In this document: piece by piece, positions 15,891 to 22,872 of the stretch
Position numbering within the stretch: position 1 is the first letter of the stretch
Layout of the letters: every line of letters starts with the position of its first letter
NCBI GenBank assembly: GCA_018920255.1
Contig: JAHLMR010000006.1
Span: 1-31,689, forward strand
Reading direction: 5' to 3'
Source: Candidatus Aenigmatarchaeota archaeon
Lineage (GTDB): Archaea > Aenigmatarchaeota > Aenigmatarchaeia > Aenigmatarchaeales > JAHLMR01
DNA: 31,689 bases
The notes under the pieces: generated by a model
The model's input: only the letters and a program-made list of their open reading frames with translations
The model's database searches: none
Told to the model about the DNA's origin: nothing
Position numbers and translations under genes: made by a program

Positions 15891-17420
15891 TTATGCTATA
15901 TCATTTATATTTTTTCCAGGATGAAGATTTTTCCATTCTTCAACTGAAATAGAAAATTTCTTTTCAATTTCTTGTCTGTATTTTGGAAATGTATTATAAG
16001 CACAAAATGGAATTATTCTTCCATCTGGAACAACATAATGAATTACACATCTTGAAACTCTTTCAAAATCAAAATTCCATGCATCTTGAAAATGCATAGC
16101 AGATATTAAAAGTGAATTCCAATGTATTTTTGATAATGCCTCTCTTTTTCCTTTAATTAAAACTCCTATTAATAAATCTCCTAAATTAAATGATTTTGGC
16201 ATTTTTTCTTTAATAATAAATTTATTTATATCTTTAATAATTTTTGTAAATAAATACATTTTTTCAAGTTTTGATTTTGGTGGTTTTTCATTTATTTTTT
16301 TAAGATAATCTAAAAATTCATTAACCTTTAAAAATCTTGTAATTGGAATTATGTTTTTATTTTCATCTGTAAAAATATAAGTTGCCATACCACATGCTGG
16401 ATGTGCAGAAAATTGAACTTGTGGTTTATTTTTAAAAATTTCTACAAACTTTGAAATTTCCATTACTGATGGTACTGGATACCAATCATCTCTCTTAATA
16501 AAGCCTAGCTGTTTTTCTATTTCATTTATTAAATCCGGAATAGTAAATCTTTCTTTTTTTCTTTGTTCTTCAGAGATTTTTTCAATTCTTCCTACAAAAG
16601 AAATTGGCTGAAAATTAACTCCTCTTATAATATCTATATTTTCAATTGCAAATTTTATTATAGGTCCAATTTGATCTATGTTAAATCCATTTATTAAAGT
16701 TGGTACAAGTACTATTCCTAATTTTGCTGCTCTGCATTCTTTTAGAATTTCATCTTTATATTTCAAATTTTCTATATTTGTTTTTTCTGTCATTCCATTC
16801 CATTTTAAATAAATAGTATCAAGTCCTGCTTCTTTTAATTTTTTTGCAAATCCTGGCTCTTCTGCTATTCTTATTCCATTTGTTGCTATTTGTATTTGTT
16901 TAAATTCTAATTTTGCTGCTTCTTTCACTATTTCAATAATATCATTTCTTATAGTAGGTTCTCCACCTGAAAACTGAACTGCTGGACATGGTACTGGCAT
17001 TTCATCCCTTAAAACTTTTAACATTTTTTTAATGTCTTCAAAACTTGGCTCATAAACATATCCAACAGAACCTGCATGTGCAAAACAATACCAGCAAGAT
17101 AAATTACATCTGTTTGTAACATCCAAATTAGCAAGAAGTGTTCCTGATTTATGAAGTGGACATAAACCACAATCATTTGGACAATTTTCTGTATGAATAA
17201 ATGGGTTTGATACACCTCTTCCTGTTGTAAGAAAATTATATGCTTTTTTAAATAATTCGGCATCGGACCAGTATATTTCCCTAATTTTTCCATGAATTTT
17301 ACATTCTTTTTCAATCCAAATTTTTCCATTCTCTTCAAAAACTTTAGAATCTATAAATTCTATTTCATTTTTTCTTTCCTTTAAACAATTGGGACATATA
17401 CTTTTGGTCCTCATTTCCAT
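15891..17420 (-). CDS. tes: Tetraether lipid synthase (Tes) family radical SAM protein
   Basis: A 509-aa radical SAM protein of the Tes/MJ0619 family. Tes joins two archaeol-type lipids tail to tail to make membrane-spanning tetraethers. Seen: an N-terminal Cys motif (CPNC, Cys9/12, with CKIHG at 40-44), a second cluster at Cys80/84/87, the radical SAM motif CNLSCWYC (Cys105/109/112), FSGGEPT for AdoMet binding, and a C-terminal segment HYVVPDGRIIPFCAYN typical of this family. Length matches characterised Tes proteins (about 500 aa). It is the last gene of a unit with a zinc-ribbon protein and EF1beta. A paralogous function within the same family is possible, since substrate cannot be read from sequence. 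Confidence 0.82.
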   Translation of the reverse strand: MEMRTKSICPNCLKERKNEIEFIDSKVFEENGKIWIEKECKIHGKIREIYWSDAELFKKAYNFLTTGRGVSNPFIHTENCPNDCGLCPLHKSGTLLANLDVTNRCNLSCWYCFAHAGSVGYVYEPSFEDIKKMLKVLRDEMPVPCPAVQFSGGEPTIRNDIIEIVKEAAKLEFKQIQIATNGIRIAEEPGFAKKLKEAGLDTIYLKWNGMTEKTNIENLKYKDEILKECRAAKLGIVLVPTLINGFNIDQIGPIIKFAIENIDIIRGVNFQPISFVGRIEKISEEQRKKERFTIPDLINEIEKQLGFIKRDDWYPVPSVMEISKFVEIFKNKPQVQFSAHPACGMATYIFTDENKNIIPITRFLKVNEFLDYLKKINEKPPKSKLEKMYLFTKIIKDINKFIIKEKMPKSFNLGDLLIGVLIKGKREALSKIHWNSLLISAMHFQDAWNFDFERVSRCVIHYVVPDGRIIPFCAYNTFPKYRQEIEKKFSISVEEWKNLHPGKNINDIA

Positions 17421-17431
17421 TAAAAATCACT

Positions 17432-17659
17432 TTAAATTGATTTTAATGCTTCTATTAAACTATCTATTATTTCTTTTTCTGCTGGAAATCCTATTCCATT
17501 TTTAAATCTTTTTTGTCCCGAATGTGTGAAGAAACCTTTAGATATAGAAATTATTTCATTTTCTCCTTCACCTGTTTTTGCTTTTTTTCTTGCAACTTCA
17601 AGAAATTTATTGTTTTTAAATTTAATTTCTTTTGCTTCTAAAGTTTCAAATTCTACCAT
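17432..17659 (-). CDS. Conserved small protein, unknown function
   Basis: A 75-aa soluble, basic-acidic mixed protein: FLEVARKKAKTGEGENEIISISKGFF, GQKRFKNGIGFPAEKEIIDSLIEAL. The alternation of strands followed by a C-terminal helix recalls small PC4-like or other single-strand nucleic-acid-binding folds, but I cannot name a family. Start set at the ATG at 17659; the frame also allows GTG at 17668, but that GTG lies inside the AAGGTGA ribosome-binding site 5 nt before the ATG. Placed between EF1beta and Tes in a four-gene unit. Confidence 0.75.
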   Translation of the reverse strand: MVEFETLEAKEIKFKNNKFLEVARKKAKTGEGENEIISISKGFFTHSGQKRFKNGIGFPAEKEIIDSLIEALKSI

Positions 17660-17678
17660 TTTTTTCACCTTCCATTTT

Positions 17679-17930
17679 TTATATTAGCGTTGTTGATTCT
17701 ATTTCAGCATCAGCAACGCCATGAACATTTTTTATTTTTGTTTCTAAATCTCCTAATCCTTTTTTATCATCCACAATAACAAGAATTTTAAGCTGATTTA
17801 AACCAAAAGCAAGAGGCTCTATTCTATAATCTTTAATTTCTATAATTTTCTTTATTTCATCCTTAATTTCATTTAAATTAGTTTCAGGTGATTCTGGAAG
17901 TATTTTAAATAAAACAGCAACTTGTCCCAT
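17679..17930 (-). CDS. ef1b: Elongation factor aEF1-beta
   Basis: Guanine-nucleotide exchange factor for EF1-alpha. The product (83 aa from ATG 17930) reads MGQVAVLFKILPESPETNL, then IEPLAFGLNQLKILVIVDDKKG, GDLETKIKNVHGVADAEIES, matching the archaeal EF1-beta ferredoxin-like fold (usual length ~88). GTG at 17939 overlaps the TGA of the preceding zinc-ribbon gene (GTGA) and is an alternative start, but the ATG gives the conserved N-terminus. Confidence 0.92.
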   Translation of the reverse strand: MGQVAVLFKILPESPETNLNEIKDEIKKIIEIKDYRIEPLAFGLNQLKILVIVDDKKGLGDLETKIKNVHGVADAEIESTTLI

Positions 17931-17935
17931 TTGAT

Positions 17936-18100
17936 TCACGGTCCTTCAAATCCACAGTTTTTACAAATATAATGTCTTGAAAGAACTTTACATGCATGAC
18001 ATCTTACTATATTTTCCTTTCCACACGAAGGGCAATTAAATTGAACAAAGTTTTCTTCACTTATTACTTTTTTTCCACATGTGCTACATTTTAAAGACAT
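17936..18100 (-). CDS. Zinc-ribbon protein (HVO_2753 / DUF1610-like)
   Basis: A 54-aa protein: MSLKCSTCGKKVI, NCPSCGKENIVRC, HACKVLSRHYICKNCGFEGP. It has four CxxC or similar knuckles (Cys pairs near 5/8, 23/26, 34/37, 45/48), the arrangement of the short double-zinc-ribbon proteins that precede EF1beta in many archaea. Proposed role is in translation or RNA binding; not established. Its TGA stop overlaps a possible GTG for EF1beta. A TATA-like box about 25 nt before the ATG makes it the first, probably leaderless, gene of the unit. Confidence 0.9.
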   Translation of the reverse strand: MSLKCSTCGKKVISEENFVQFNCPSCGKENIVRCHACKVLSRHYICKNCGFEGP

Positions 18101-18118
18101 AAAAAAATAATCGTATAA

Positions 18119-18130
18119 AATGTATTTAAA
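18119..18130 (-). promoter_or_regulatory. TATA-like box for the zinc ribbon-EF1beta-Tes unit
   Basis: Minus strand TTTAAATACATT centred about 25 nt before the ATG at 18100. Confidence 0.55.
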
Positions 18131-18180
18131 GATTTGTTATACTATTGTTTTAAATTTTTTAATAAATATTTTCAATTAAT

Positions 18181-18254
18181 GCTCCCGTGGTCTAGCTTGG
18201 ATAGGATGGTAGCCTGCGGAGCTGCAGACCGGGGTTCGAATCCCCGCGGGAGCG
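18181..18254 (+). tRNA. tRNA-Arg (anticodon GCG)
   Basis: Cloverleaf checked by eye: acceptor GCTCCCG/CGGGAGC; D stem GTCT/GGAT with G18-G19 present; anticodon stem GTAGC/GCTGC (one G-U) with loop CTGCGGA, anticodon GCG reading CGC/CGU; 4-nt variable region; T stem CGGGG/CCCCG with loop TTCGAAT; discriminator G at 18254. No intron, and CCA is not encoded (the next bases are CTA). An A/T-rich TATA-like stretch lies near 18148-18156, about 29 nt before the 5' end, suggesting a very short leader. The Rnp4-like reading frame begins 13 nt downstream. Confidence 0.95.
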
Positions 18255-18266
18255 CTATGTGATTTT

Positions 18267-18428
18267 ATGAAAAAAATTAAAAGGATTTCACTTATAAAAC
18301 AAATTGCAAAAGAAAGAATAGAAATTCTTAAAAAAAGAGTTTCTGAAACAAATGATCCTCTCCTTAAAAGAAGATATGAAGAATTAATTAAAAAATTGCA
18401 AAAATATGCAAAATTGAAAAGAATTTAA
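18267..18428 (+). CDS. rnp4: Shortened RNase P protein component 4 (Rnp4/Rpp21) candidate
   Basis: A 53-aa basic helical protein: KRISLIKQIAKERIEILKK, then NDPLLKRRYEELIKKLQKYAKL. This matches the two N-terminal helices of archaeal Rnp4 (xIAKERIxIL ... dPxLaxRYvxLaxKI), the part that contacts Rpp29. The zinc ribbon (two CxxC pairs, about 50 residues) that should follow is absent: the frame stops at 18428, and no Cys codon pairs follow in any nearby frame. Position supports the call, since Rnp4 sits ahead of S19e-PDCD5-L39e-L31e-aIF6 in many archaea. Start at the ATG at 18267 with a weak GTGAT 4 nt before. The next gene's TATA-like box overlaps its stop codon. A different two-helix protein remains possible. 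Confidence 0.6.
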   Translation: MKKIKRISLIKQIAKERIEILKKRVSETNDPLLKRRYEELIKKLQKYAKLKRI

Positions 18429-18430
18429 AT
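18421..18430 (+). promoter_or_regulatory. TATA-like box overlapping the rnp4 stop
   Basis: GAATTTAAAT, centred about 25 nt before the ATG at 18452 and containing the TAA stop (18426-18428) of the preceding frame. Confidence 0.5.
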
Positions 18431-18451
18431 TTTTACTACTAAATAATTAGA

Positions 18452-18802
18452 ATGCAAGAAAAGAAAAAATATAGAACACAAATATTTGATAGTAATAATC
18501 CTATAATGCTTACTTATCAAATTAACCAAGCACTTGGTGGAGTAAATAACAAAAATAAAATATTCAATGAGAATTCTTTAAATGTTTATACCTTATTAAA
18601 TGATGCATTTGGTGGAAAAAAAGATGAGCATGAGATTTTAGAAGTTGATTATGGGTTTAAAATTTATTTAAGAAACGGACAAAGAATTGATCTTTATGAA
18701 CTTGAAAAAATTTTGTATCCTGAAATTGCATTTTATAAGGAAATATTAAAAGCTTTAAAGGTATATAATTTCTTAAATAAAAATTTTAAAACTAAAAAAT
18801 AA
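18452..18802 (+). CDS. Hypothetical protein, 116 aa
   Basis: Not recognised. A soluble, charged protein with no membrane segments: N-terminal KKKYRTQIFDSNNPIMLTYQINQAL, two Gly-Gly turns (ALGGV, AFGGK), a strand-rich centre (HEILEVDYGFKIYLRNGQRIDLYEL) and a helical basic C-terminus. It occupies the slot between the Rnp4 candidate and S19e, where other archaea often carry a YhbY-type RNA-binding protein, but it does not look like YhbY. Own TATA-like box at 18421-18430 suggests a leaderless single-gene message. Confidence 0.65.
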   Translation: MQEKKKYRTQIFDSNNPIMLTYQINQALGGVNNKNKIFNENSLNVYTLLNDAFGGKKDEHEILEVDYGFKIYLRNGQRIDLYELEKILYPEIAFYKEILKALKVYNFLNKNFKTKK

Positions 18803-18916
18803 CAATTGAAAATACTATAATTTAAAATTTTAGATTTAAGTAATTATTTAAGCTTTTTATATTTTCTAAACAATAACTTTTTTAAACCTTAAAATATATA
18901 AAAAAGAAGTGATTTT
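18803..18916. other. AT-rich spacer before the S19e unit
   Basis: About 114 bp without a gene. It holds a TATA-like stretch (CTTAAAATATATAAAAA near 18889-18905) and the GAAGTGAT ribosome-binding site of S19e; nothing else is evident. Confidence 0.4.
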
Positions 18917-19339
18917 ATGACAGCTAAGGATGTTCCAGCACAAAAACTTATAAATGAAGTTGCAAAGGCATTAGAAGCATATAAAGAAATTCAGCCACCT
19001 TTATGGTCAAAATTTACAAAAACTGGAGTTTGTTGTGAAAGGCCGCCTATTCAAGATAATTTTTGGTATTTAAGATGTGCAAGTATTTTAAGAAAATTAT
19101 ATATATCCAATACACCTATAGGGGTAAGAAAATTACAAACTGTTTATGGGAAACTAAGAAGAAGAGGTCATAAACCACCCCATCATAGAAAAGCTGGTGG
19201 AAAAATTATAAGATTAATGCTTCAACAATTAGAAAAAGCTGGTTTTATAACAAAAACAGAAAAACCAAAAAAAGGAAGGATAATAACTCCTAAAGGAATT
19301 AAATTTTTAGATAAAGTTTCAAATAAAATTGGTGAATGA
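18917..19339 (+). CDS. rps19e: Small-subunit ribosomal protein eS19
   Basis: A 140-aa protein with the archaeal S19e signature: TAKDVPAQKLINEVAKALE, PPLWSKFTKTGVCCERPP, FWYLRCASILRKLYI, IGVRKLQTVYGKLRRRGHKPPHHRKAGGKIIR and LQQLEKAGFI. Full length. A GAAGTGAT site precedes the ATG. First gene of S19e-PDCD5-L39e-L31e; its own end (GGTGA) forms the ribosome-binding site of the next gene. Confidence 0.97.
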   Translation: MTAKDVPAQKLINEVAKALEAYKEIQPPLWSKFTKTGVCCERPPIQDNFWYLRCASILRKLYISNTPIGVRKLQTVYGKLRRRGHKPPHHRKAGGKIIRLMLQQLEKAGFITKTEKPKKGRIITPKGIKFLDKVSNKIGE

Positions 19340-19340
19340 A

Positions 19341-19601
19341 ATGAATAATGAAAATTTAGAAATAGAAATTGCTAAGAAAACTATTTTGTCAAAAATATTA
19401 GATAAAAATGCTTATGAAAGATTATCAAGAATTAAAATTGCAAATCAAATTTTTGCAAATCAAATAGAAGCATATTTAATAAATTTATATCAATTAGGCA
19501 GGATACAACAAGTAATTTCAGATGAAAAATTCAAACAAATGCTTGATTTGCTATCAGAAAAGTTATTACAAAAACAAGAGTTTAAAATAAAAAGGAGATA
19601 G
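19341..19601 (+). CDS. PDCD5-family DNA-binding protein
   Basis: An 86-aa helical protein (from ATG 19341) with ILSKILDKNAYERLSRIKIANQIFANQIEAYLINLYQLGRIQQVISDEKFKQMLDLLSEK, the PDCD5/TFAR19 three-helix core. Archaeal members are annotated as DNA-binding. An in-frame TTG at 19329 exists, but the GGTGA site is 5 nt before the ATG and the S19e stop is 1 nt before it. The always-conserved placement between S19e and L39e supports the call. Its C-terminus and stop (AGGAGATAG) provide the site for L39e. Confidence 0.92.
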   Translation: MNNENLEIEIAKKTILSKILDKNAYERLSRIKIANQIFANQIEAYLINLYQLGRIQQVISDEKFKQMLDLLSEKLLQKQEFKIKRR

Positions 19602-19603
19602 AA

Positions 19604-19765
19604 ATGGGAGCATTTAAACATCTTGCAAAAAAATTAAGACATATTGCAGCATCAAAGAAAAAAGATGCGCCGATTTGGGCAAATATAAAAAAATTTGCAA
19701 AAAGGGCAAGAACAAGAAGAATAAGAGTACCTGCTTCATGGAAAGAAAGTAAAAGAAAATTGTGA
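19604..19765 (+). CDS. rpl39e: Large-subunit ribosomal protein eL39 (divergent)
   Basis: A 53-aa very basic protein: FKHLAKKLRHIAASKKKDAPIWANIKKFAKRARTRRIRVPASWKESKRKL. The xLAKKxR, PxW and the closing basic KxKRKL match L39e, which lines the peptide exit tunnel. The usual RRHWRR near the C-terminus reads VPASWKESK, so it is divergent. Identity rests partly on place, between PDCD5 and L31e. AGGAG stands 5-6 nt before the ATG. The stop TGA overlaps a GTG that could start L31e. Confidence 0.85.
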   Translation: MGAFKHLAKKLRHIAASKKKDAPIWANIKKFAKRARTRRIRVPASWKESKRKL

Positions 19766-19770
19766 TAAAA

Positions 19771-20181
19771 ATGCCTGAAGAAAAAATATTTATTATTCCT
19801 TTAAGAAAAATATATGAAGGGACGAGAAATTTAAGAGCTAAAAGAGGGATACAATTAGTAAAATCTTTTCTTAAAAAACACATGAAAACAGAAAAAATAA
19901 AAATAGGTAAATCTATAAATGAGGAGATTTGGAAATATGGTATGCAAAAACCACCAAAATTTTTAAGAATTCATGTTTTAAAAGATAATGATGTTGTTTA
20001 TTCTGAAATGCTTGGGGTTGAAATAAAAATACCTTCTAAAGAAGAGATAAAGAAAAAAGAAGAAAATAAAAAATTAAAAAAAGAAAAAATAAAAGAAGAA
20101 AGAAAGGAAAGGAGACAAGAAAGTATAGAAGATAAACTTAAAGCTGAAGAGGGACAAAAGAAAAAAGAGTCTGAAAAGTAG
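19771..20181 (+). CDS. rpl31e: Large-subunit ribosomal protein eL31 with long charged tail
   Basis: Residues 1-90 are L31e: EEKIFIIPLRKIYEGTRNLRAKRGIQLVKSFLKKHMKTEKIKIGKSINEEIWKYG, PPKFLRIHVLKD. The family is normally about 85-95 aa; here about 45 further residues follow, almost all E, K and R, predicted as a long helix. Start set at the ATG at 19771 with a GTGAT site 4 nt before, rather than the in-frame GTG at 19762 that overlaps the L39e stop. Last gene of the S19e unit. Confidence 0.93.
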   Translation: MPEEKIFIIPLRKIYEGTRNLRAKRGIQLVKSFLKKHMKTEKIKIGKSINEEIWKYGMQKPPKFLRIHVLKDNDVVYSEMLGVEIKIPSKEEIKKKEENKKLKKEKIKEERKERRQESIEDKLKAEEGQKKKESEK

Positions 20182-20184
20182 TAA

Positions 20185-20194
20185 ATTTAAATAT
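20185..20194 (+). promoter_or_regulatory. TATA-like box for the aIF6 unit
   Basis: TTTAAATATA centred about 26 nt before the aIF6 ATG at 20216, close to the archaeal consensus. Confidence 0.55.
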
Positions 20195-20215
20195 ATTATT
20201 TAATAAATTCTATAA

Positions 20216-20899
20216 ATGAAAAAATTTAGAATTATAAGATCAAATATTTTTGGGGATCCAAACATAGGAGTATATGGATTTGCTACAGATAAATATTGTA
20301 TACTTGGAATAGAAGATATCAAGAATATAAATAAAATAATTGAAACTCTTAATGTACCTATAAAAATTTTTCAAATAGGAAATACAAATTTTCCTGGAAT
20401 ATTTTCTGTTGGAAATTCTAATGGAATATTGGTTTCTCAAATAATTCAAAATTATGAGTTAAAAAACATTAAAAAAGAAATGAAAGAACAAGTTATAGAG
20501 GTATTAAAAACAAAATATACTGCAATAGGAAATCTTATTTTATGTAATGATAAAGGGGCATATGTTTCAGAAAAACTTAAAAGATATAAAACAAAAATCT
20601 TAGATGTGTTGGATTGTGAAGTAGTTTTTGGAAATATTGCTAATCTTGAAATAACTGGGAGTGCTGGAATAGCAACTAATAAAGGCTGTCTTTTACATCC
20701 TGATGCAAAAGAAGATGAAATTAAAAATATAGAAAATGTATTAAAAGTAAGCGTTGATGTTGGAACAGTAAACCATGGATCACCTTTTGTTAAATCTGGA
20801 ATTATAGCAAATAGTTATGGAGTTTTTGTTTCAGAAAATTCTACTGGTCCAGAATTGGGGAGAATAAGTGAGGTTTTTGGAGGGATTGATAATGAGTGA
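20216..20899 (+). CDS. eif6: Translation initiation factor aIF6
   Basis: Ribosome anti-association factor binding the large subunit. The 227-aa product has the five-fold pentein repeat pattern: FGDPNIGVYGFATDKYCILG, GILVSQIIQNYEL, TAIGNLILCNDKGAYVSEKL, NLEITGSAGIATNKGCLLHPDA and FVKSGIIANSYGVFVSENSTGPELGRI. Length is normal (about 220). The message is probably leaderless from the box at 20185-20194. Its TGA overlaps the prefoldin ATG by 8 nt. Confidence 0.96.
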   Translation: MKKFRIIRSNIFGDPNIGVYGFATDKYCILGIEDIKNINKIIETLNVPIKIFQIGNTNFPGIFSVGNSNGILVSQIIQNYELKNIKKEMKEQVIEVLKTKYTAIGNLILCNDKGAYVSEKLKRYKTKILDVLDCEVVFGNIANLEITGSAGIATNKGCLLHPDAKEDEIKNIENVLKVSVDVGTVNHGSPFVKSGIIANSYGVFVSENSTGPELGRISEVFGGIDNE

Positions 20900-21293
20900 T
20901 GTAGATAAACTTGCTTACAAATGGAATGCATTAAGATCTTATGCTGAGTTTTTACAAGAAAAAAGAAAAATAGTTGTTGAACAACTTCAAGAACTTGAAT
21001 CTGCAGAATTTGTTTTAGAACAACTTGAAAAAACAAAAAAAGGACAAAATGTTATGATAGGTCTTGGTAGTGGAAATTTTGTAGAAGGAAAATTTGAAGA
21101 TATAAACAAAATATTTGTAAGTGTTGGTGCTAATGTAATTATAAAAAAATCATTAAAAGATGCAATAGAAATAAATAAAATAAGAATAAAAAATATGGAA
21201 AATGTATTAGAAAAAATATCTGAAGAAATACAAGATATTGTTATGAAAATGAAAGAATTAGAAATACAATTACAAAAATTAAGTGAGAAGTGA
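20892..21293 (+). CDS. pfdA: Prefoldin subunit alpha
   Basis: Holdase chaperone subunit with two long coiled-coil helices around a beta-hairpin core: SDVDKLAYKWNALRSYAEFLQEKRKIV, GLGSGNFVEGKFEDINKIFVSVGANVIIKKSLKDAIE, then a helix to the end. The ATG at 20892 lies inside the aIF6 end, with GGAGGG about 8 nt before, and gives 133 aa. The archaeal order aIF6-LX-prefoldin alpha-FtsY is kept except that the LX/L18a gene is missing: aIF6 and prefoldin overlap, leaving no room. Confidence 0.93.
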   Translation: MSDVDKLAYKWNALRSYAEFLQEKRKIVVEQLQELESAEFVLEQLEKTKKGQNVMIGLGSGNFVEGKFEDINKIFVSVGANVIIKKSLKDAIEINKIRIKNMENVLEKISEEIQDIVMKMKELEIQLQKLSEK

Positions 21294-22462
21294 TGTTTGG
21301 ACTTCTAAAGAAAAAAATAAAGGAAAGTATTGAAAAAATTTCAAGCTCCTTAAAAGAAAAAATTTCAGAAAAAGAAGAAGTAGAACCTGAAAATGTTTTT
21401 GAAGTTAAAGAAGAAAAAATTTTAGAACAAATAACTGAGGAAAAAGAGATAATAAATGAAAAACAGGAAATTAAATTAGAAAGAGTAGTTGAAGAAAAAG
21501 TAGAGGAACCTGAAAAGCCTATTATAGAGAAGGAAATAAAAAAATTAGAAGAAAAAATAGAAAAGAAACCCTCTGAAAAAAAGGGAGGGATTTTAGATAA
21601 AATAAAAAAAGTAGTTACAGAAAAAGAAATAAAAGAAGAGGATATAAAAGATGTTCTTTGGGAAATGCAAATAAGTTTAATAGAAAATGATGTTGCTGTG
21701 GAAGTTGCTGAAAAAATTTGTAATGATTTAAAAAATGTTTTAGTTGGAAGAAAAATAAAAAGAAGTGAAAATATAGAAGAAATAATAAAAAATTCATTAA
21801 AAAAATCAATCATTGAGCTTCTTTCCTTTAATAATATTGATTTTGATGAGATTATAAAAACAAAAAAACCGTTTCTTATAATTTTTCTTGGTTTTAATGG
21901 TACAGGAAAAACAACAAGTATTGCAAGAATTGCTTATAGATTAAAAAGTCAAGGAAAAACTGTAATTTTTGCTGCTGGTGATACTTGGAGAGCTGCTGCA
22001 ATAGAACAACTTTCTGAACATGCAAAAATATTAAATATACCAATTATAAAACAAAAATATATGGCTGATCCTGCGGCTGTTATTTTTGATGCAAGAAAAT
22101 ATGCAGAAGCGCATAATATAGATGTTATATTAGCAGATACTGCAGGAAGAAGTCATGCAAATTTAAATTTAATGGATGAGCTTAAAAAAATTGTTAGAGT
22201 AAATAAACCTGATATGAAAATATTAGTTTTAGATGCACTTACAGGAAATGATATTTATGATCAATGTAAGTTTTTTAATGATGCTGTTGAAATAGATGGT
22301 CTTATAATTACAAAGGCAGATGTTTATGAAAAAGGTGGTGCTTTAATAAGTGCAGCGTATACTTTAAAAAAGCCTATATTATTTATAGGAACAGGACAAA
22401 ATTATCAAGATTTAAAAAAAATAAATATAGATGAAATTATAAAAAATATTTTTGGTGAGTGA
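21293..22462 (+). CDS. ftsY: Signal recognition particle receptor FtsY
   Basis: SRP receptor GTPase that docks ribosome-SRP complexes at the membrane. An acidic/lysine-rich linker region (1-~95), an N domain (GILDKIKKVVTEKEIKEEDIKDVLWEMQ...), then the G domain: GFNGTGKTT (200-208), GDTWRAAAIEQL, DTAGRSHANLNLMDELKKI, ITKADVYEKGGALIS and FIGTGQNYQDL. The start ATG at 21293 overlaps the prefoldin TGA as TGATG; GTG at 21290 is an alternative. Followed by the Nudix gene with a GTGA overlap. Confidence 0.95.
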   Translation: MFGLLKKKIKESIEKISSSLKEKISEKEEVEPENVFEVKEEKILEQITEEKEIINEKQEIKLERVVEEKVEEPEKPIIEKEIKKLEEKIEKKPSEKKGGILDKIKKVVTEKEIKEEDIKDVLWEMQISLIENDVAVEVAEKICNDLKNVLVGRKIKRSENIEEIIKNSLKKSIIELLSFNNIDFDEIIKTKKPFLIIFLGFNGTGKTTSIARIAYRLKSQGKTVIFAAGDTWRAAAIEQLSEHAKILNIPIIKQKYMADPAAVIFDARKYAEAHNIDVILADTAGRSHANLNLMDELKKIVRVNKPDMKILVLDALTGNDIYDQCKFFNDAVEIDGLIITKADVYEKGGALISAAYTLKKPILFIGTGQNYQDLKKINIDEIIKNIFGE

Positions 22463-22872
22463 ATTTGGCTAAAGGACTTCAAAGAATAATGGTAACAGCT
22501 ATAATAAAAAGAAAAAACAAATATCTTTTAGTTCAGAGAAGCAAAAATAATAAAACGTATGTTGGCTATTGGCAGTTTCCTGAAGGTGGTATAGAATATG
22601 GAGAAACTCCTTTAGATGCATTAGCAAGAGAAATAAAGGAAGAAACAAATCTTTCTTTAATAAATGCTAAGCTTCTTTGGGTTTATTCTTCAACACTATA
22701 TCCATTAAAAATTGGTTTACATATTATAAGAATTTTTTATTCATGTAAGGTAAGTGGAAAAATTACTTTATCAAAAGAATGCGAGAAATATGGTTGGTTT
22801 AATAAAAAGGAAATAACAAATCTTAAACTTATACCAGGATTAAATTGGGAAGAGTTAAAAGAAATTATTTAA
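22459..22872 (+). CDS. Nudix hydrolase
   Basis: A 137-aa pyrophosphohydrolase. The Nudix box spans residues 43-65 (GGIEYGETPLDALAREIKEE...), fitting GX5EX7REUXEEXGU except that the last Gly is Asn (TNL). The preceding YVGYWQFPEGG is typical of the NTP/Ap4A-type branch; the true substrate cannot be told. Three starts are possible: GTG at 22459 (overlapping the FtsY TGA), TTG at 22465 and ATG at 22489; residues before MVTAIIKRKNKYLLVQRS may not be translated. Last gene of the aIF6 unit. Confidence 0.88.
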   Translation: MNLAKGLQRIMVTAIIKRKNKYLLVQRSKNNKTYVGYWQFPEGGIEYGETPLDALAREIKEETNLSLINAKLLWVYSSTLYPLKIGLHIIRIFYSCKVSGKITLSKECEKYGWFNKKEITNLKLIPGLNWEELKEII

